A stretch of 5,510 bases of DNA from an uncultured bacterium (GTDB lineage Bacteria; Chloroflexota; Anaerolineae; JACIWP01): assembly GCA_903872005.1 (NCBI GenBank), contig CAIQJD010000036.1, forward strand, positions 1 through 5,510, written 5' to 3'. The translations under genes and the position numbers were made by a program. Below the pieces are notes generated by a model. The model was not told the origin of the DNA. It saw only the letters and a list, made by a program, of their open reading frames with translations, and did no database searches. Position 1 is the stretch's first letter. Every line of letters begins with the position of its first letter. Positions 1-5,169 of the stretch are shown here, in pieces.

Positions 1-464
1 ACGGCGCCGGCCGGCAGATTCTCGGCCGTCAGAATGACCGTCCGTTCTTGCAGGCTGCTCGTGCCCGGCGACCCGCGCACCGCGACCAATTCCAGAGCCG
101 CCGGCAGTGGGACGCGCAGCGTGACCGGCCCGACATCGGCGGGGCCGGCGTTGGTCGTCTCGGCGGTCAGTTGAAATACCTGGCCGGCGAGCAGCATCTG
201 AGTACTGGAAAGCCACTGCAAGCGCAGATCAGGGCCAGTTGGACGCTCAGGAGTCGCCGTAGGCGGGCCGGGCGGCAGGGGGCCATCGGTGGCTGTGGGA
301 CGCGGCGTGGGGCGCGGCGGTGTGGGCGGCAGCGTCGGCACCGTCTGATGCTGCGGCTGTAACCCCGGGCGCGCCCAGGCCGGCGCGGCCTCGCCGAGAG
401 CCAACAGGCCGGCCAACACAGCGATGATGGCAATCACCCCGGCCCATCCCAACCGTGGTCGCAT
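1..464 (-). CDS. Exported protein with Pro/Thr-rich linker and DUF11-like domain (3' end outside window)
   Basis: This reading frame has no stop before the window edge, so only the first 154 residues are visible. The ATG at 464-462 follows a strong GGAGGT at 475-470, five bases upstream, which fixes the start. Residues 1-31 form a signal peptide: basic start (MRPR), a hydrophobic core rich in A, I, V and L at about 8-24, and a likely signal peptidase I site after A29-W30-A31. Residues 41-77 are a Pro/Thr-rich spacer. From about residue 80 the sequence resembles the DUF11/CARDB-type beta-sandwich repeats of surface proteins: GQVFQLTAETTNAGPADVG, then VTLRVPLPAALELVAV, which matches the usual 'tNtGpa... 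v.lP..l..v' pattern. It starts 22 bases after the epimerase stop, so the two are probably cotranscribed. The export call is firm. The domain call is by pattern only, and the full role (adhesion, envelope structure) is unknown. Confidence 0.82.
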   Translation of the reverse strand, partial: MRPRLGWAGVIAIIAVLAGLLALGEAAPAWARPGLQPQHQTVPTLPPTPPRPTPRPTATDGPLPPGPPTATPERPTGPDLRLQWLSSTQMLLAGQVFQLTAETTNAGPADVGPVTLRVPLPAALELVAVRGSPGTSSLQERTVILTAENLPAGA

Positions 465-486
465 CCACTACCTCCGCGTGTAGTCC

Positions 487-1644
487 CTATAGCGCCAGAC
501 CACGCTGCGCCAACTCCTGACGCGCGCGCTCGAAACCATCCTCGGCGGTCTGGCGTCGCACCCACTCGACCAGCTCGGCGACGCCATCCTCAAAGCGCAC
601 CTGGGGCGCGAAGCCCCAGCCGGCGATGCGCTGGATATCGGCAAAACAGTGGCGGATATCGCCGGCGCGGAACTTCTGCTGAATCTCCGGCTGCGGCGCT
701 CCGCCACGGCCGGCTGCTTGAAACAGATGCGCCGTCAGCGCGTCGGCGATATCGCGGATCGCCAGCCGCCGGCCGGTTCCCACATTGAACGCGCCGTAAT
801 CCATGCCGGCGCATTGCATCGCCAGCAAATTGGCGCGCGCGATGTCGGTCACATGCACGAAATCGCGGCATTGCGCCCCGTCTTCATAGATGACCGGCGG
901 CCGGCCATTGAGCAGCCGGCTCGAAAAGATCGCCGCCACGCCGGTGTAAGGATTCGAGAGCGCCTGCCGCGGGCCATAGACGTTGAAATAGCGCAGCGCC
1001 ACCGTCGGGATGCTATAGGCCCGGCCGATGGTCAAGCACATCTCTTCCTGATCCTTCTTGGCGATGGCATAGATGGAAGTCGAGTGCAGCGGCTTATCCT
1101 CGTCGGTGGGCAACGCCTGACAGTGCTGACCACACTGCGGACAACGCATCTCCCAATCTCGGACGGCCAACTGCTCGGCCGGCCGCATGCGGGGATAGAC
1201 CACGCCATGGGTCGGGCAGGCGTACTTCCCTTCCCCGTAAATAGACATAGAGGATGCGACCACCAGCTTACGCACGCGTTGGCGAATGGCCGACTCATTG
1301 GCGAGAATATCAAGCAGAAGCGCCGTGCCGCGTGTATTCACATCTACGTAGCGCTCGACCTGGTACATGGATTGGCCGACGCCGACCATAGCCGCTTGAT
1401 GGAAGACCACATCCACATCACGCAGCGCGGTCTGCAACGCGTGACGGTCGCGCACATCGCCCAGGACATATTCGGCGCCCGGGCTGCAATAAGCCGGCCA
1501 TGCGCCGGCCGCGCGCAGGCCGCCATGCACCTGCGGCTCCAGGTTATCAAGAACGCGCACCCGGTGTCCGGCAGCCAAGAGCGCATCCACAATGAAAGAG
1601 CCAATGAAGCCGGCGCCCCCTGTCACCAAGACATTCTCTTGCAT
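487..1644 (-). CDS. NAD-dependent sugar-nucleotide epimerase/dehydratase, dTDP-L-rhamnose 4-epimerase-like
   Basis: This 385-residue protein belongs to the extended short-chain dehydrogenase/reductase family, which acts on nucleotide-linked sugars in the cytoplasm. The NAD-binding motif GGAGFIG is at residues 9-15, an acidic residue after the second strand is D33 (VLDNL), and GDVRD is at 62-66. The catalytic triad is visible as S132 (SSMSIYG) with Y192 and K196 (YAIAK). The later family motifs RYFNVYGPRQ (218-227), RDFVHVTDIAR (260-270) and FNVGTG (286-291) are intact. Similarity to remembered dTDP-L-rhamnose 4-epimerases (QVHGG at 38-42, QALSNPYTGV at 227-236, length near 370-385) suggests that substrate class, but UDP-glucose-type substrates cannot be excluded. 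A Cys-containing insertion at 143-175 (C143, C168, C171, C175) sits between the catalytic Ser and Tyr. The ATG at 1644 has only a weak Shine-Dalgarno (AGGGCGG, ten bases upstream). The exported-protein gene follows 22 bases downstream. Confidence 0.9.
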   Translation of the reverse strand: MQENVLVTGGAGFIGSFIVDALLAAGHRVRVLDNLEPQVHGGLRAAGAWPAYCSPGAEYVLGDVRDRHALQTALRDVDVVFHQAAMVGVGQSMYQVERYVDVNTRGTALLLDILANESAIRQRVRKLVVASSMSIYGEGKYACPTHGVVYPRMRPAEQLAVRDWEMRCPQCGQHCQALPTDEDKPLHSTSIYAIAKKDQEEMCLTIGRAYSIPTVALRYFNVYGPRQALSNPYTGVAAIFSSRLLNGRPPVIYEDGAQCRDFVHVTDIARANLLAMQCAGMDYGAFNVGTGRRLAIRDIADALTAHLFQAAGRGGAPQPEIQQKFRAGDIRHCFADIQRIAGWGFAPQVRFEDGVAELVEWVRRQTAEDGFERARQELAQRGLAL

Positions 1645-1686
1645 ATAGTTTCAACCGCCCTGTTGAGATGGGATGACGACACGCTC

Positions 1687-1714
1687 AGTATACGCAATCT
1701 GCGAGGAGCGACAA
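1687..1714 (-). promoter_or_regulatory. Candidate sigma70 promoter proximal to the epimerase
   Basis: On the minus strand TTGTCG (1714-1709) and TATACT (1692-1687) are separated by 16 bases. The -10 hexamer matches the consensus at five of six positions and the -35 at four of six. Transcription would start near 1680, giving a short leader of about 35 bases before the epimerase ATG at 1644. The spacing and position are sensible, but the evidence is sequence pattern only. Confidence 0.5.
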
Positions 1715-1727
1715 GTTCGAGCAGAGT

Positions 1728-1846
1728 CGGGAGTGTGTTTCACATTTTGGGGGGCGGGCATCGGGGCTGTCGTAGCCTCCCTGGGTCAGACGCGCACAAG
1801 GCGCCAGACTATACACGCGCGCCGAAACATTGAAACACACCCCAGA
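1728..1846. repeat. Imperfect inverted repeat, about 119 bases (element 1)
   Basis: GTGTGTTTCA at 1733-1742 is repeated exactly as its reverse complement at 1831-1840. The match extends outward (1730-1732 with 1841-1843; 1727-1728 with 1845-1846) and, with small bulges, inward through the T-run and G-run at 1744-1756 to about 1816. Inside are smaller hairpins: GGCT/AGCC at 1765-1768 and 1774-1777, and CTGG/CCAG at 1781-1784 and 1804-1807. The arms could form a long irregular stem in RNA or a cruciform in DNA. No T-tract follows on either strand, so it does not look like an intrinsic terminator. It lies next to a similar-sized inverted repeat at 1891-2003. Confidence 0.6.
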
Positions 1847-1890
1847 GCCGGGCGCCGCCGGCCGGCCACACCAGGGAGAGCAGACGCGAA

Positions 1891-2003
1891 AGTGAGAGGC
1901 AATGGTCGGGAGCCGAGACGGGATGGCGCAACCAGCGCCCAAAGCTGGTGATCTGCCGACACCAAACCCCCTGCCATCCAGCCCCCGAACATTACCTCTC
2001 ACT
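1891..2003. repeat. Near-perfect inverted repeat with nested hairpins, 113 bases (element 2)
   Basis: The arms 1891-1913 and 1981-2003 are complementary at 20 of 23 positions. Two of the three exceptions are C-A or A-C on the plus strand, which become G.U wobbles in minus-strand RNA, leaving one true mismatch (1905 with 1989). Nested inside is a perfect 7-base stem, GGATGGC (1921-1927) with GCCATCC (1973-1979), and inside that ACCAGC (1931-1936) with GCTGGT (1944-1949) around a 7-base loop. An alternative small stem, CACC/GGTG, uses the region around 1946-1962. The nested, wobble-preserving layout is more like an RNA fold than a transposon end. No target-site duplication was recognised. Confidence 0.72.
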
Positions 2004-2009
2004 AGAACT
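1891..2009 (-). ncRNA. Candidate structured small RNA or leader RNA
   Basis: A minus-strand transcript from the promoter at 2016-2044 would begin near 2009, about six bases before a 23-pair stem (2003-1981 with 1913-1891) that has 20 Watson-Crick pairs, two G.U pairs and one mismatch. The nested stems 1979-1973/1927-1921 and 1949-1944/1936-1931 continue the rod. The promoter placement and the strand-specific wobbles both point to minus-strand RNA. The 3' end is not marked: no U-tract follows the stem, so the RNA may continue through the second inverted repeat (1846-1728) into the epimerase as a leader of about 365 bases. I do not recognise a known RNA family; 6S-like, antisense or riboswitch-like roles are all open. 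Alternatives are a non-transcribed palindromic repeat or an operator cluster. Confidence 0.42.
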
Positions 2010-2015
2010 GTGAAA

Positions 2016-2044
2016 AGTGTAACATATTGGGGGGCCGAAGTCAA
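2016..2044 (-). promoter_or_regulatory. Candidate sigma70 promoter of the structured RNA/epimerase leader
   Basis: On the minus strand TTGACT (2044-2039, five of six matches) and TACACT (2021-2016, four of six) are 17 bases apart, the optimal spacing. The predicted start, near 2009, falls just before the inverted repeat at 1891-2003. The spacer contains a G/C run (2029-2036) that also occurs as a near-copy at 1742-1755, which may be a protein-binding site or a chance repeat. Confidence 0.5.
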
Positions 2045-2099
2045 CAGGTATAGCCGATCATTAGCAAGAGAATAGTAAGAAATTATGTCATGGGGCGGG

Positions 2100-3437
2100 T
2101 CAAGTGTCCTTGCGCGCGATCAAGATATACTCCGTGGGATACGCTTCCACGCATTCCGCGCCGGCCGGCCGAAACCGGCCGCTGGCCGCATCGCGCGTTT
2201 GCGGCAACGTCTTGAGCGGGATCTGGCGCGAAATGACGCGATCGAGGATGAAGCCGCATTCCTGCATTAACTCGACAAAAGCCTCAGCGTTCAGGATCGG
2301 GACGCCCTTCAGGCGCGTGTTGCCAATCACGTAGCACGTTCGGCCGCCGGGCTTCAGGATGCGATAGCTCTCGGCAAAACATTCGCGCATATCACTGAAG
2401 TACCGCTGGATGCCGGCGAGCATGCCTTCATCGGCCCGCGCCATCTGATCCAGCATGTTGTCCACAATGCCCGACGCTCCATAGAGGGGGCGATGATTGG
2501 ACGGCCGCGCCGTGCCAATGAACTTCAGGCGAAACTCGCGCAGATCCTGTACCCCACCTAACCAGAGCGCGCTCAACTGATGCAGATCCGCATATTCGTA
2601 GGAAGTCACGTAGGGCGAAGAAGTCACTTGCAGGTCAACGGAGTTATCAGCGCACGGCTGCCGGCGCGCATCTTGACACGCCACTTGCAGATAGTCCTGG
2701 ATGCTCTGACGCACGGGCGCGGGGACCACGTTCCAGAATTCGCGGTTCCGGCCGGCCATCTTCTGCAAGTGCACCAGGTAGACCGGCCACGGGCGCCGCG
2801 GCTCCTTGTTGAGATCGCGCGTCGGCTTGGTCGAGTCCATATCCCAGATCGAGCAATTCTTCAAGATGTGGCTGAAGCAGCACAAGAAGAAGCCACGCTC
2901 AATCTCATCCTCAATCTCCAACAACGCGGCGAGGATCTGGCCCAGTTCACGCTTCTGGGCCGGCCGAAACCAGTAGTCCAGCCGGTCGTGAGCCGGCAGA
3001 GCGCACGCGAAGCCATCCTCCGCATAGCCATCATCCAAAAGCCCCAGCCGGCGGTAGAGCCAGGCGCGTCGCGCTTCCAGACGCTGGGGCTCAATGGGCG
3101 TGGCCTTGGCGCGCGTGATGAGATAGGCGACTTCGCTGACATCGGTACCCGTGGCACGATAGCCGCGCGTGATGGCGCAGGCAATCGTGGTGCCGCTGCC
3201 CATGAAGAGGTCGTTGACGGTCGCATCCGGCCGGCCGGCCAGGTACTCGTCCATGAGCCGATCCACAAGCTGCGGAATGAACTTCGCCGGATAGCGATGA
3301 TAGCCGTGCGTCAGCCGGCCGGTCTCGCGCGCCGAACAATCAGCAAATGCCCAGGCGCTATCCGGCCGCAACGCCGCAAAGAGCGCCTGGATTTCGTCGG
3401 ACTTGAGCGGACGCGTATCAGACAAGGTCGGCAACAT
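2100..3437 (-). CDS. DNA methyltransferase, N4-cytosine/N6-adenine type, apparently orphan
   Basis: This 445-residue protein transfers a methyl group from S-adenosylmethionine to an exocyclic amino group in DNA. SAM-binding motif I is DLFMGSGTT (residues 76-84), preceded by HRYPAKFIPQL (47-57), a phrase common in this family, and followed by an acidic residue in TGTDVS (D99). Motif IV, normally (D/N/S)PP(Y/F), reads SSPY at 273-276, followed by VTSYEYADLHQL. A late Rossmann segment ILKPGG...YVIGN spans about 360-373. With motif I before motif IV and about 190 residues between them, target recognition probably lies in the middle, including KPTRDLNK at 204-211. The ATG at 3437 follows G6 (3450-3445) by seven bases. 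A longer frame from 3542 or 3467 is unlikely because it would begin upstream of, or inside, the promoter -10 box. No endonuclease gene is in view, so its role (orphan regulator or part of a split system) is open. Confidence 0.87.
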   Translation of the reverse strand: MLPTLSDTRPLKSDEIQALFAALRPDSAWAFADCSARETGRLTHGYHRYPAKFIPQLVDRLMDEYLAGRPDATVNDLFMGSGTTIACAITRGYRATGTDVSEVAYLITRAKATPIEPQRLEARRAWLYRRLGLLDDGYAEDGFACALPAHDRLDYWFRPAQKRELGQILAALLEIEDEIERGFFLCCFSHILKNCSIWDMDSTKPTRDLNKEPRRPWPVYLVHLQKMAGRNREFWNVVPAPVRQSIQDYLQVACQDARRQPCADNSVDLQVTSSPYVTSYEYADLHQLSALWLGGVQDLREFRLKFIGTARPSNHRPLYGASGIVDNMLDQMARADEGMLAGIQRYFSDMRECFAESYRILKPGGRTCYVIGNTRLKGVPILNAEAFVELMQECGFILDRVISRQIPLKTLPQTRDAASGRFRPAGAECVEAYPTEYILIARKDT

Positions 3438-3444
3438 GACATTT

Positions 3445-3450
3445 CCCCCC
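3445..3450 (-). promoter_or_regulatory. Ribosome-binding site deciding the methyltransferase start
   Basis: A run of six G on the minus strand lies seven bases before the ATG at 3437. It is an unusual but plausible Shine-Dalgarno. It supports this start over the in-frame ATG at 3467, which has no such site and overlaps the promoter. Confidence 0.6.
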
Positions 3451-3465
3451 GATGACGACAGAATC

Positions 3466-3494
3466 ATTCTAGCACAAGCGCCGGCTCCGGTCAA
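3466..3494 (-). promoter_or_regulatory. Sigma70-type promoter of the methyltransferase gene
   Basis: On the minus strand TTGACC (3494-3489) and TAGAAT (3471-3466) are 17 bases apart, each matching the consensus at five of six positions. Transcription should start near 3459, giving a leader of about 22 bases before the ATG at 3437. The promoter is back-to-back with the S1 promoter; their -35 boxes are about 41 bases apart, so one regulator could affect both. Confidence 0.75.
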
Positions 3495-3535
3495 GTTCCG
3501 GACATAACGTTGTGATGCGAGAAACCCACCCTTGG

Positions 3536-3565
3536 TTGACAAAGCAAATCATTTGGGTGTATAAT
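3536..3565 (+). promoter_or_regulatory. Consensus sigma70 promoter of the S1 operon
   Basis: TTGACA (3536-3541) and TATAAT (3560-3565) are both perfect consensus hexamers, with an 18-base spacer. Transcription should start near 3572, about 113 bases before the S1 start codon. Such strength fits a highly expressed ribosomal protein gene. Confidence 0.9.
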
Positions 3566-3571
3566 GCTAAC

Positions 3572-3684
3572 GTCCTTTCATGGCGCTTTCCGTCTTTTGA
3601 AGCGCAATGCGCCGGCGTTTCAAAATGGCGCGCGTGAGAGGGTCACTTTGCGTTTTCTATTTCTGTTTTCATGGAGGTTGTGTC
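3572..3684 (+). promoter_or_regulatory. Structured, U-rich 5' leader of the S1 mRNA
   Basis: The predicted leader contains an 11-pair hairpin (3595-3605 with 3615-3625; one G.U pair, 9-base loop). A competing weaker stem, GCGCTT (3583-3588) with AAGCGC (3600-3605), shares its 5' arm, so only one can form at a time. After the hairpin, 3645-3670 is unusually U-rich and leads into the Shine-Dalgarno. In E. coli, S1 represses its own mRNA through a structured leader and prefers U-rich single strands. An equivalent role here is inference. A six-codon frame (3580-3600) also lies in the leader but has no ribosome-binding site. Confidence 0.5.
3673..3679 (+). promoter_or_regulatory. Ribosome-binding site deciding the S1 start
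   Basis: GGAGGTT sits seven bases before the ATG at 3685, an ideal Shine-Dalgarno. The in-frame ATG at 3607 has no comparable site, lies in the hairpin loop, and would add a Cys/Phe-rich extension foreign to S1 proteins. Confidence 0.85.
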
Positions 3685-5154
3685 ATGCAGGAGGAGGTCG
3701 AGAAGAGCGTCTCGGTCACTGGTTCAGTTGAAAGCATTGAGTCAGAAGATTCGATGGTGGAAGCGGTCGAGCAAGTAGATGCCATTCCGTCTGTCCCCAA
3801 AGACGAGCAGCCAGCAGCCCAGGTGGAAGAGAAGCGCCCTGAAGAGAAGCCCAGCATCAGCGTGGTCAGCGCCGATGTGTCCCGCGCCGCTGCGCCGATC
3901 CCGCCGGCGACTCGGCCGGGCCTGGTCAGCAACAACGGCGGCGAGCCGACCACCATGGAAGCATTGCTGAAAGAAGAAGAGTACGACTATCGGCAGCCGG
4001 AACGCGGCGATGTCCTGCCAGGCATCGTGATGTCCGTCGGCCAAGAAGGCGTTATCGTTGACGTGGGGTTGAAGCGCGAGGGCATCGTCCCGCCCAACGA
4101 TTTGGAGCGCCTCGACAAGCAGAGTCGCGCCGAAATCAAAGTCGGGGACGAGATCTACGTCTACGTCTTGCGGCCGCGCGACCGCGATGGGAACCTGCTG
4201 CTGTCCATCTTCCGCGCTCGCTCCGAGTCAGACTGGACTACCGCCCAAGAAATGATGGAAAAGGGCGAAATCTGGGAAGGCAAGATCAGCGCGCACAATC
4301 AGGGCGGGCTGGTGGTACCCTTCGGTAAGATTCGTGGCTTCCTACCGGCTTCACAGGTCGTCGGCATCCCGCGTCGCCTGACCGAAGAAGCCAAAGTTGG
4401 CAAACTTGCCGAGCTGGTAAATCAGACTCTGCCCCTGAAGGTCATCGAAGTGGATCGCCGGCGCCGGCGCTTGATCTTCTCGCATCGCGCCGCCTGGTGG
4501 AAGTGGAAGGACCAGCAGCGCGGCCGGCTGCTCGACAATCTGGCCGAAGGGGACGTTTGTCGCGGCGTCGTCAGCAGCCTGCGCGATTTCGGCGCGTTCG
4601 TAGACCTGGGCGGAGCCGACGGCCTGATTCACGTCTCCGAATTGGCCTGGCGGCGGGTGAAGCACCCCAACGAGATCCTCAAAGTGGGCGACGAAGTCGA
4701 GGCGGTTGTCCTCAACGTGGACAAGGATCGCAAGCGCATCGGCTTGAGCGTCAAGCGCATGCACCCAGAGCCGTGGTCGCAGGTCGAAGAGCGCTACCAC
4801 ATCAATGATCTGGTCGAAGGCGTTGTCACGCGGGTCGTAGACTTCGGCGCGTTCATTCGCATCTCCGACGGCGTTGAAGGCTTGATTCATCGCTCTGAAC
4901 TCGCTGACGTCATTCCGCAACGCATCAGCGATCTGGTGCAAGAGGGCCAGTTGCTCTTGCTACGCATCATCCGCATTGACTCCCAGCGCCGGCGCATCGG
5001 CCTCAGCTTGCGCCAGGTGAGCGAAGAAGAATGGTCCAAATGGGCCGCCGCCTTCCATTCCACTCGCGAGAGCGAGCCGGCTGCCGAAGAGATGCCGGCC
5101 CCGACCATGGAAGACGCAGAGCCAATGGACAGCGACACGCCGGCAGAGGCATAG
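3685..5154 (+). CDS. rpsA: 30S ribosomal protein S1 (four S1 RNA-binding domains)
   Basis: This 489-residue protein binds mRNA and helps bring it to the 30S subunit. Residues 1-100 are acidic and low in complexity (many E, D, S, P and A). Four S1 (OB-fold) domains follow: about 108-178 (GDVLPGIVMSVGQEGVIVDV...), 194-268 (GEIWEGKI... with RGFLPASQ), 289-358 (GDVCRGVV...DFGAFVDLGG) and 375-444 (NDLVEGVV...DFGAFIRISDGVEGLIH). Domains 3 and 4 are the most canonical RNA-binding repeats. Domain 2, with RGFLPASQ, resembles the ribosome-docking repeat of bacterial S1. The tail from about 445 is again acidic. Four repeats, against six in E. coli, is typical outside Proteobacteria. The start is set by GGAGG at 3673, and expression by a consensus promoter. 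The TraR/DksA-like gene begins 15 bases after the stop. A role as another S1-domain RNA-binding protein is possible but less likely. Confidence 0.92.
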   Translation: MQEEVEKSVSVTGSVESIESEDSMVEAVEQVDAIPSVPKDEQPAAQVEEKRPEEKPSISVVSADVSRAAAPIPPATRPGLVSNNGGEPTTMEALLKEEEYDYRQPERGDVLPGIVMSVGQEGVIVDVGLKREGIVPPNDLERLDKQSRAEIKVGDEIYVYVLRPRDRDGNLLLSIFRARSESDWTTAQEMMEKGEIWEGKISAHNQGGLVVPFGKIRGFLPASQVVGIPRRLTEEAKVGKLAELVNQTLPLKVIEVDRRRRRLIFSHRAAWWKWKDQQRGRLLDNLAEGDVCRGVVSSLRDFGAFVDLGGADGLIHVSELAWRRVKHPNEILKVGDEVEAVVLNVDKDRKRIGLSVKRMHPEPWSQVEERYHINDLVEGVVTRVVDFGAFIRISDGVEGLIHRSELADVIPQRISDLVQEGQLLLLRIIRIDSQRRRIGLSLRQVSEEEWSKWAAAFHSTRESEPAAEEMPAPTMEDAEPMDSDTPAEA

Positions 5155-5169
5155 CGCGGAGGCAGAGCC

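Larger units (their letters stand above)
1645..2099. other. 455-base intergenic region without a convincing protein gene
   Basis: This gap lies between the stop of the methyltransferase and the start of the epimerase, both on the minus strand. It holds two promoter candidates and two tandem inverted repeats, described separately. The open frames crossing it have no recognisable domain and no good ribosome-binding site. No tRNA, rRNA or CRISPR repeat was seen. No clear intrinsic terminator was found after the methyltransferase gene; the stretch 2041-2099 is A/T-richer than its surroundings but lacks a hairpin followed by a T-tract. Confidence 0.7.

Noticed and set aside
167..468. Two minus-strand frames of 73 and 88 codons overlapping the exported-protein gene
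   Set aside because: They are off-frame shadows. The frame from 464 has a strong ribosome-binding site, a signal peptide and no stop to the window edge.
649..1833. Plus-strand open frame of 394 codons opposite the epimerase
   Set aside because: It is longer than the real gene but is its antisense shadow: the minus strand carries every epimerase motif, while this frame has no recognisable domain or ribosome-binding site. Long antisense frames are common in GC-rich DNA.
1931..1949. ACCAGC/GCTGGT hairpin as an intrinsic terminator for the methyltransferase
   Set aside because: The stem is short and no T-tract follows on either strand; it fits better as the inner tip of the larger nested fold.
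1891..2003. Insertion sequence or classical MITE
   Set aside because: There is no transposase, no recognised target-site duplication, and the nested stems with strand-specific G.U wobbles fit RNA folding better. A genome-wide copy search could reopen this.
1685..2044. Minus-strand open frame of 119 codons in the gap
   Set aside because: Its start codon (TTG) overlaps the -35 box of the promoter at 2016-2044, it has no Shine-Dalgarno and no recognisable domain, and it runs through the inverted repeats.
2580..3455. Plus-strand open frame of 291 codons opposite the methyltransferase
   Set aside because: Arg-rich, no domain recognised, and fully inside a gene with clear methyltransferase motifs and its own promoter.
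3438..3542. N-terminal extension of the methyltransferase to 3542 or to the ATG at 3467
   Set aside because: The extension crosses a good promoter (3466-3494); the ATG at 3467 overlaps the -10 box, so a transcript from that promoter could not encode it. The ATG at 3437 has a suitable ribosome-binding site.
3607..3684. N-terminal extension of S1 starting at 3607
   Set aside because: The ATG lies in a hairpin loop without a Shine-Dalgarno, and the Cys/Phe-rich extension is unlike S1. GGAGG before 3685 sets the start.
4351..4941. Minus-strand open frame of 196 codons opposite S1
   Set aside because: It is the antisense of the highly conserved S1 repeats, with no ribosome-binding site or domain recognised.
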